From the NCBI GenBank assembly GCA_008931825.1, contig QXVZ01011589.1, positions 1 to 42,464 on the forward strand: DNA of 42,464 bases. The letters are read 5' to 3'. Position 1 is the stretch's first letter; the number at the start of each line of letters is the position of its first letter. The DNA comes from Phallusia fumigata. Its lineage: Eukaryota > Chordata > Ascidiacea > Phlebobranchia > Ascidiidae. Positions 37,001-42,464 of the stretch are shown one piece after another. Under the pieces are notes generated by a model. That model was given only the letters and a program-made list of their open reading frames with translations. It was not told the DNA's origin and ran no database searches. Position numbers and translations under genes: made by a program.

Positions 37001-40000
37001 TAAAAATTAATGTTTGAATAAAGAGCATGTAAGCACACCTGACACGAACGATCCATATATTATTTCAGAAGATCCCGGCATATCCTCGACTTCCCAGAGA
37101 ATAAAATCCTGAACGGCTGCTTGACTTATTCCGACAATAAACACTGTGATTATTAGGAGGGTGTGTCTGGAATGCAAGTGACACATTATAAAGTTTGTAC
37201 TAAATGTGGAGCTTGAAAAAATTCAATGCTCTAAAACTATGCAACATTCATACCTCTAGTGTTTTTTTTATTTGAGGGATTTAGTGAAAATGAAATAAAC
37301 AAAGTGGTATTTTTTTAAGAAATTAAAACAGAAACATACATTTTCTATTGTGTTACAAAACTTGCCTGCAATCTGTGCAAGTTAGTGACGAACATGTTGG
37401 GCACATTATACACGAAGTTTTCTTCATTTGTGCATGTGCCGATCGGGCAGAGTACGATGGAAAGAAGGGTGCCATCGCAAATGCAAGCCCAGCCAGGGCG
37501 GCAAATGCATAGAAGTGTATGTGGAATCTGGATAAAAATGAGAAACAATTACACACAACATCCAGTTGACCTTATTCAAATTTAGTCACACATAATCCTG
37601 ACACCATTCCTCGCACACAGGAAGTGTCCTTTAGTTCTGAACGATGTTTTTTTGGTGCTTACACATGTGGTGCAGTTTTTAGAAAAATCATGCTTGAATG
37701 TGAGCAACAAATCCATAATTCTTAACATTGTACAAACACAAAAATATAAAAGAATAAAAAACTTAAAGTTGTAGAATATTTAGGTTTTTGTAAAATCTGG
37801 CGAAAATATGTCTTTTATTAAGAGCTAAGGGTAAATGACTTGCATACCAAAAGATAAGTTACTTTTTGTAAAATATTTGAAATACAATGTGGACGTTAAG
37901 ACTGATTTTTTCTTACACTTTCATCTATGTCCACAGAACTTAAATATACATACATATTTTAAACCCTTGTTCAGAAAACTAAACTGGATATTTTTATTAC
38001 AGAATATGCTTTAGTAATGCAGTGTCAATGGGATGTTATGCAAAATACCATTGCATTCACCAAGATTTCTATCTTCTTAAAAACTAGATTTTTGTAAGTT
38101 CATTTTTCACCACACATTCATATACCTCGACATAGATCCATTGATGAGACATGGTGAAAAGTACACAAGCAAAGACACAGAANATTAGAATGAGAAACAA
38201 TTACACACAACATCCAGTTGACCTTATTCAAATCTAGTCACACATAATCCTGACACCATTCCTCGCACACAGGAAGTGTCCTCTAGTTCTGACTGATGTT
38301 TTTTTGGTGCTTACATATGTGGAGCAGGTTTTAGCAAAATAAAAAATGAATGTAAGCAACAAATTCATAATTCTCAACATTGAACAAACACAAAAATCTA
38401 AAAGAATAAAATTCCTACAAAACGTAAAGGTGTAGAATATTTAGGTTTTTGAAAATATTTGAAATACAATGTGGATGTTAAGACTATTTAAAATACAATG
38501 GATTTTTTTCTTGCACATCCATCTATGTCTACTGAACTGGTATATATATAAGTATTTTAAACCCCTTGTTTCAGAAATACCAAACTGGATATTTTTATTA
38601 CAGATTATGTTTTAGTAATACAGTGTCAATGGGGTGTTACGCAAAATAACATTGCATTCACTCAGATTTCTATATTCTTAAAAACTAGATTTTTGTAAGT
38701 CCGTTTTTTTCCCACACATTCACATACCTTGACATAGATCCATTGATGAGACATGGTGAAAAGTACACAAGCAAAGACACAGAAATACCACATATCAAGG
38801 TGCCGAGCATAGCCCAGGTACGATGTCGTCCGTAGCGATTTAAGCTGTCCAGCTCGTCCAATAACTCATACAATGAACTGTCTGTGAGAAGCTCAATAGG
38901 CGATGCCATTAACTCCCCTGGAAATAAAAAGAGCAAAAAAATTGTAAAATATCCGTTTTAGACTTTGGTTGGATAATTTACTGTCTGAAAGTCATAAAAA
39001 TTTTCTAACCTGTAGCAACAATAAGCAGAATCCACAAAAATGTCGAAGCATTCTCAGTAACTTTATGCACAATGCTGTTTTTGATGAAAATCACTGTGGT
39101 TGAAATGCTTGAGTTTGTGGTTTCACTCTGAAAAAAAAATTAAAATTTTACATTTTGGCGGCCTGGAAAGTGAAATTAGTAAACTGGGGTAAAAAGTTGT
39201 CAGCGCAAAACTACTGATGCCCATCTATCACAGTTGGAAATTCAAAATTATTTCGATGACGCTTACTTGACTAAAACATGTAAACAAAATGGTGTTAGAC
39301 AAAAATAAAGAGCTAAACAATGTGTGTCCTCTTTGAAAAGGGAGCCATACAACTGTATACTTTTCAATAGAGATTTTATAAGCAAGATATTAAAATCTCT
39401 ATTTAAACGGATACTAATAGACACAGGTGTTCATTGTAGAAAAAAGGTGACAAGGACCAAGCTATATTTTTGGAGACAAGTTTACAAACTACTAACCCCA
39501 TTGACCACATTTGATCCATTTTTTAAATTTTCATCAACATCGACTCCAAAAATTGAACGCTTTTGAAAAGACTCTAAAAAACAATAAATACTCTTTGTTA
39601 AACTGGTTCCAATCAAAAGTTTCTGTACCTTGTTGCAAACTTTACCTTTCAACAGCTCATCTTCCAATGCGGATGCAAGAACTTTTTGAGCAGCAGCTGA
39701 GAGACGGTTTGTTTTATCATTGGTTGCAATAAATTTCTTTGGTGTCAAACTTGGATTTTCCTCCAATCGCTCCAAATACAAACCCTTCAATTCTTGTGCC
39801 AACAATCGAACTGTATCCACAAGACTGGCAGTGGTGGATGTGCTGGAAGCAGAGGAGGTGGTAGATTTTGTTGTGGTGCTTGTTGTTTGAACATTTTCAC
39901 TTTTGGGTTTGTCAACTTCCAACAAAACCTCAATTTTTTGGGCAATGATCTTTTGTTTCCACGACGGTAGGTTTTTTGTTTCATTGTAGGTTTGCAAAAG

Positions 40001-41048
40001 ATCAATGATGTTGCCTTCGAATGTCAATAAGTCTTTGGCAACTGTGGGTGTGAGAAAAACAGCAAGCTTGTATGTCGACATTGTTGTGGTAGCGGGTGTT
40101 GCCCCATGACTTGGTGAAATTGATTTTACTGGTGGTAAAGTTGTGCTACTGGCTGCAGATGATTTTTGGGATGTGGTATCTGTTATTTGGTTCGTCGTTG
40201 TGGTTAAAGATGTGGAAATTGTAGTATTTGCTGTCTCAACTGACACTGGAAATTCTGTACACATAAAAAAAGGTTACAAAGTTATAAATTATAGATGTAT
40301 GTTTATGTATATCCACATAAACTGTTGGATTGTTTCAGGATAAAGCACAAGTGTAGATTACCTATAATGTTGGTTCCATCAGATGGAGTGGTTTTCATGC
40401 AATCTTTGAAGGCATTTGGGTCTGATGTTGGTACGAGCGTTATGGATAGGTTGCAAGCGATTGCAGCCAACAAAGCAAAGCACAAAATTATCCTTGTCTT
40501 TTGAATCCTACAAAAAGCATTATATCACATGGTGTATATACTTTTACTAATTCAGGAGTTTTAGCAAAATACTGCTAAAATTCAGATTGTGACTACCTAA
40601 ATTCTATAGGCAAAAGGTTAGACATTAGTTTAGGATTATTTGGCTCAGTGACACATTATTAAGCATCACAACATTAAAACATCAGTTGATTGTCGTTGTT
40701 GTCCTGTGAGCAAATTTCATTAATTTTAGAAATATAGTTCACTCTATATACATAAAATGCATTTGGGAGGCTTTTGATAAATGCACATATTTTTAAAGAT
40801 AACTTGGTAAATATCAAATCTCACCTTTTTGCCATGACCATCCATATTGGAGCAGCAAAATACCAAATAAGAGCCTTGCTTCCACAAACAATTCCAGTTT
40901 GAGTGGCAGTTAACCCAAGTTCTCGATAGTAAAGAGTAATAAACGGAAACAAACAAGCTTTTGCTCCGTGGTAAACAAGATAAAACAAACTTGCAACCGC
41001 AACAGAGCGTGTTACATTCCATTGAATTTGGCGACTAAACTGACCCAT
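34014..41048 (-). CDS. MFSD6: MFSD6-like major facilitator superfamily membrane protein
   Basis: Eleven exons in transcript order: 41048-40825, 40507-40362, 40254-39629, 39127-39010, 38917-38728, 37527-37366, 37166-37039, 36685-36512, 35683-35520, 34845-34605, 34216-34014, giving 791 residues. The first exon (FYLVYHGAKACLFPFITLYY, LGLTATQTGIVCG, PIWMVMAKR) matches the first two helices of MFSD6. A long Ser/Thr-rich loop follows (about 124-330, many TTT and SS runs), likely extracellular and O-glycosylated; the human protein has a comparable loop. Then DELDSLNRYGRHRTWAMLGT (compare the human HRDRYGLQRMWGS), FILWEVEDMPGSSEI, EIHVFARASQQRALYTAYV and GVAFAIGSILSGIWYDLAGG. The acidic, Ser-rich cytoplasmic tail ends KKEDSRML. 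One intron (37365-37167) uses a GC donor. Substrate is unknown; the mouse homologue has been linked to MHC-I recognition. The last exon's left edge is the least certain. Confidence 0.88.
35048..35240 (+). mobile_element. hAT-like MITE, longer copy (193 bp), in an MFSD6-like intron
   Basis: Same ends as 29396-29537 (CATGGTGGGAAAAAGTGGGG on the left, TTTTTTCTAGCCCTG on the right). Flanked by the 8-bp direct repeat CCAATACC at 35040-35047 and 35241-35248. It contains internal blocks lacking from the shorter copy, so the 142-bp form is probably an internal deletion derivative. Confidence 0.88.
37533..38784. repeat. Two allelic copies of one MFSD6-like segment around the N at 38183
   Basis: 37533-38182 (about 650 bp) and 38184-38784 (about 601 bp) align with many substitutions and indels. 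Both end in GTACACAAGCAAAGACACAG AA. The left copy carries only a fragment of the exon (38126-38182); the complete exon is 38728-38917. The one exonic difference at the splice end (TCG versus TCA) keeps Ser. This fits two haplotypes joined in series. Confidence 0.85.
39137..39350. repeat. Dispersed repeat ending in a hairpin (locus 2)
   Basis: In an MFSD6-like intron. Shares the GTAAACTGGGGTAAAAAGTTG block, the CCCATCTATCA block, the CTTGACTAAAACATG block and the ATGTGTGTCCTCTTTG end with the repeat at 27982-28200. Here the hairpin arms are partly mismatched. Confidence 0.5.
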
Positions 41049-41787
41049 TTTGAACCCTAACTAGCTTAATAATTTTAAATTTTTAAGTCATGAAATCACA
41101 AGAGTTATCGACCTGCAAAGGTTTATGGTTAACTTTAAATAAATATCAACATGTTACGTCCATGAATTCGGAAGATTTTTATTAAATTGGTGTAAACATA
41201 GATAGTTATATAATATAAAATAGCGAGATTTCATACACAAGCGTTTTCATACCCAACAAACAGCGATTTATAACACAAAATGCAACAAGTCGTCGAGACG
41301 AAATAAAACACTTCTCGCAACCATGGCCCGGATGCCAAAATAAAACATCTCTCCTACCAAAAAATTTCCTAGGTCAACTCAAAATCCGACACGCACCGAA
41401 AAATAACTTCACCCGTTACGCACAACTTAACATCGATATGCATGACAAAGTACAATATATTTTTTTTTGCCAAAAGTTAATTTTTTTTTCAAACACGTAA
41501 TTAAACATATTTATTTAATAAACATTATTTTGCACATTATAAAGCGAGCATTTTTGTTGTAAACATTTTGTAAATGTGTGCTCAATACTTCTAGAGACGA
41601 TCCTACTGCAATTCCTTCACACTTTGGTGCAATTGGTTTTATTGACTAAAAGCCAGCGTAAGCGTAAAAAGTATCGAAACAACAATGGGTATTCAGAAGT
41701 CAATGCGCGAGATGCAATAAAGTCTCATTCCCAGACAACATATAGAAGGGGGTTCGGAGAAGGTGCTGTACAATATGGCTTTCGCCT
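41049..41787. other. Region between the MFSD6-like gene and the P450 gene
   Basis: About 740 bases, both flanking genes on the minus strand. It must hold the MFSD6-like promoter and 5' UTR and the P450 3' UTR. Minus-strand AATAAA signals lie at 41787-41792, overlapping the P450 stop codon, and at 41638-41643, which is the more plausible one. No further gene was seen. Confidence 0.55.
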
Positions 41788-42284
41788 TTATTCTTTTCTT
41801 CTGGCGTTGAAGGCCACCTTAAACGGGGGAGGATTTAGCAACGTGGTAGAAATTCCCGCCATGTCGATATTGACGTCTTCGGGCGATAGTGTGACGTCAT
41901 AGTAGTAGAAAATGTTCACCATGTGCGCGAACAAATTCTGTCGCACGACTTTTGGTCCGACGCAGCAACGCCACCCAGCGCCAAAAGGAATGACGTGACC
42001 GGATTTTCTAAACGATCCCGATTGGTCCAAATGGCGTTCTGGTCGAAAGACTTCGGGGTCAGGTGACCAGTATTGTTTGTCGTGGTGCACGCTCCACAGG
42101 TTCGGCATAACAGTCGCGTTTTTGGGAACCTTGTAGCCCATAACGCTTGTGTCGTCCAGGGTTTGATGAAGCAACCCTGTCGGCGCAACTGGACGCATGC
42201 GCAACGTTTCCTCCAACACAGCGCGACTGAAATTCAACTCGCTGAACTTGTGCGTTATGGCGCCCTCTACCGGATCGTCGCACT
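41788..42284 (-). CDS. Cytochrome P450, clan-2 type, C-terminal exon (partial)
   Basis: The last coding exon, about 165 residues, begins after an acceptor at 42285-42286 and ends at TAA 41790-41788. It holds the K-helix ExxR (EETLR, followed by MRPVAP), the VPKNATVMPNLWSVHHD stretch, the PERF-type FRPERHLD and the heme-binding FGAGWRCCVG that fits FxxGxRxCxG, whose second Cys is the axial heme ligand. This arrangement resembles CYP1/CYP2/CYP17-type microsomal mono-oxygenases. All motifs are intact, so a working gene is likely. The membrane anchor and I-helix would be encoded right of the window. The subfamily cannot be told from this exon. A second AG two bases into the exon is a less likely acceptor. 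Confidence 0.92.
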
Positions 42285-42464
42285 CTGTTGAAAAATCATA
42301 TATATTATCCAGGGCGAGCCTAATAGTTCCACAAAATCCGGCACGTATCTAATGGCATTGTTCCGTTAGAAATCTGTTTTTCAAATAAACGGCGCTACAA
42401 GCCAAAGGTGTGAAATCTTTTTAGCTGTCCGGTATCCTTAAGCACAGGGTTGCAAAGGTTTATT
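42285..42464 (-). other. Intron of the P450 gene at the window edge
   Basis: Read on the minus strand it leads into the acceptor TTTTTCAACAG before the P450 exon. No further P450 exon was recognised in these 180 bases. Confidence 0.5.

Overview
This is a piece of an animal nuclear genome: AT-rich, with multi-exon genes, short GT-AG introns and AATAAA-type polyadenylation signals. Nothing bacterial, viral or organellar was recognised. Gene density, small introns, splice-acceptor-like sites just upstream of several start codons (as expected where mRNAs receive a trans-spliced leader) and two strongly divergent allele copies left side by side in the assembly fit a highly polymorphic tunicate, perhaps a Ciona-like ascidian. 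That assignment is inference; no single marker proves it.

Layout. 1-5514 (+): the 3' half of RRN3 (TIF-IA), the RNA polymerase I initiation factor, eight exons, cut by the window edge. 7014-9587 (+): a complete eight-exon cathepsin L. 9982-13287 (-): an ELAV/Hu-type RNA-binding protein with three RRMs, converging tail to tail on cathepsin L with probably overlapping 3' UTRs. 15208-16764 (-): a single-exon inositol-pentakisphosphate 2-kinase (IPPK). 16765-22534: about 5.8 kb with no recognisable gene, part of it an assembly duplication. 22580-23236 (+): the small ATP synthase epsilon subunit. 23971-31045 (-): SART1/SNU66, a U4/U6.U5 tri-snRNP splicing factor, 13 exons. 34014-41048 (-): an MFSD6-like major facilitator, 11 exons. 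41788-42284 (-): the heme-binding C-terminal exon of a clan-2 cytochrome P450, with the rest beyond the right edge. The genes are mostly housekeeping (rRNA transcription, splicing, ATP synthesis, inositol phosphate metabolism) and form no operon or shared pathway. I joined exons by hand, checking splice phase and similarity to remembered family sequences; the complete models of cathepsin L, ELAV-like, SART1 and MFSD6-like keep an open frame throughout (334, 378, 798 and 791 residues).

Assembly. Five single-N positions (15034, 15682, 19125, 28677, 38183) are each flanked by a direct duplication that ends at the N. Three are letter-for-letter repeats (111, 110 and 1144 bp) and look like unmerged contig ends. 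Two are diverged copies and look like two alleles. They insert 37 spurious codons in IPPK, repeat SART1 exon 4 and repeat part of an MFSD6 exon.

Repeats and oddities. A non-autonomous hAT-like element occurs at two loci, each with a matching 8-bp target-site duplication, in introns of SART1 and MFSD6-like. Two other dispersed repeats are present. Gene-level oddities are a GC-AG intron, a NAGNAG acceptor, a possible first coding exon holding only the start codon, and a five-base terminal coding exon. I did not find a convincing new multi-gene system.
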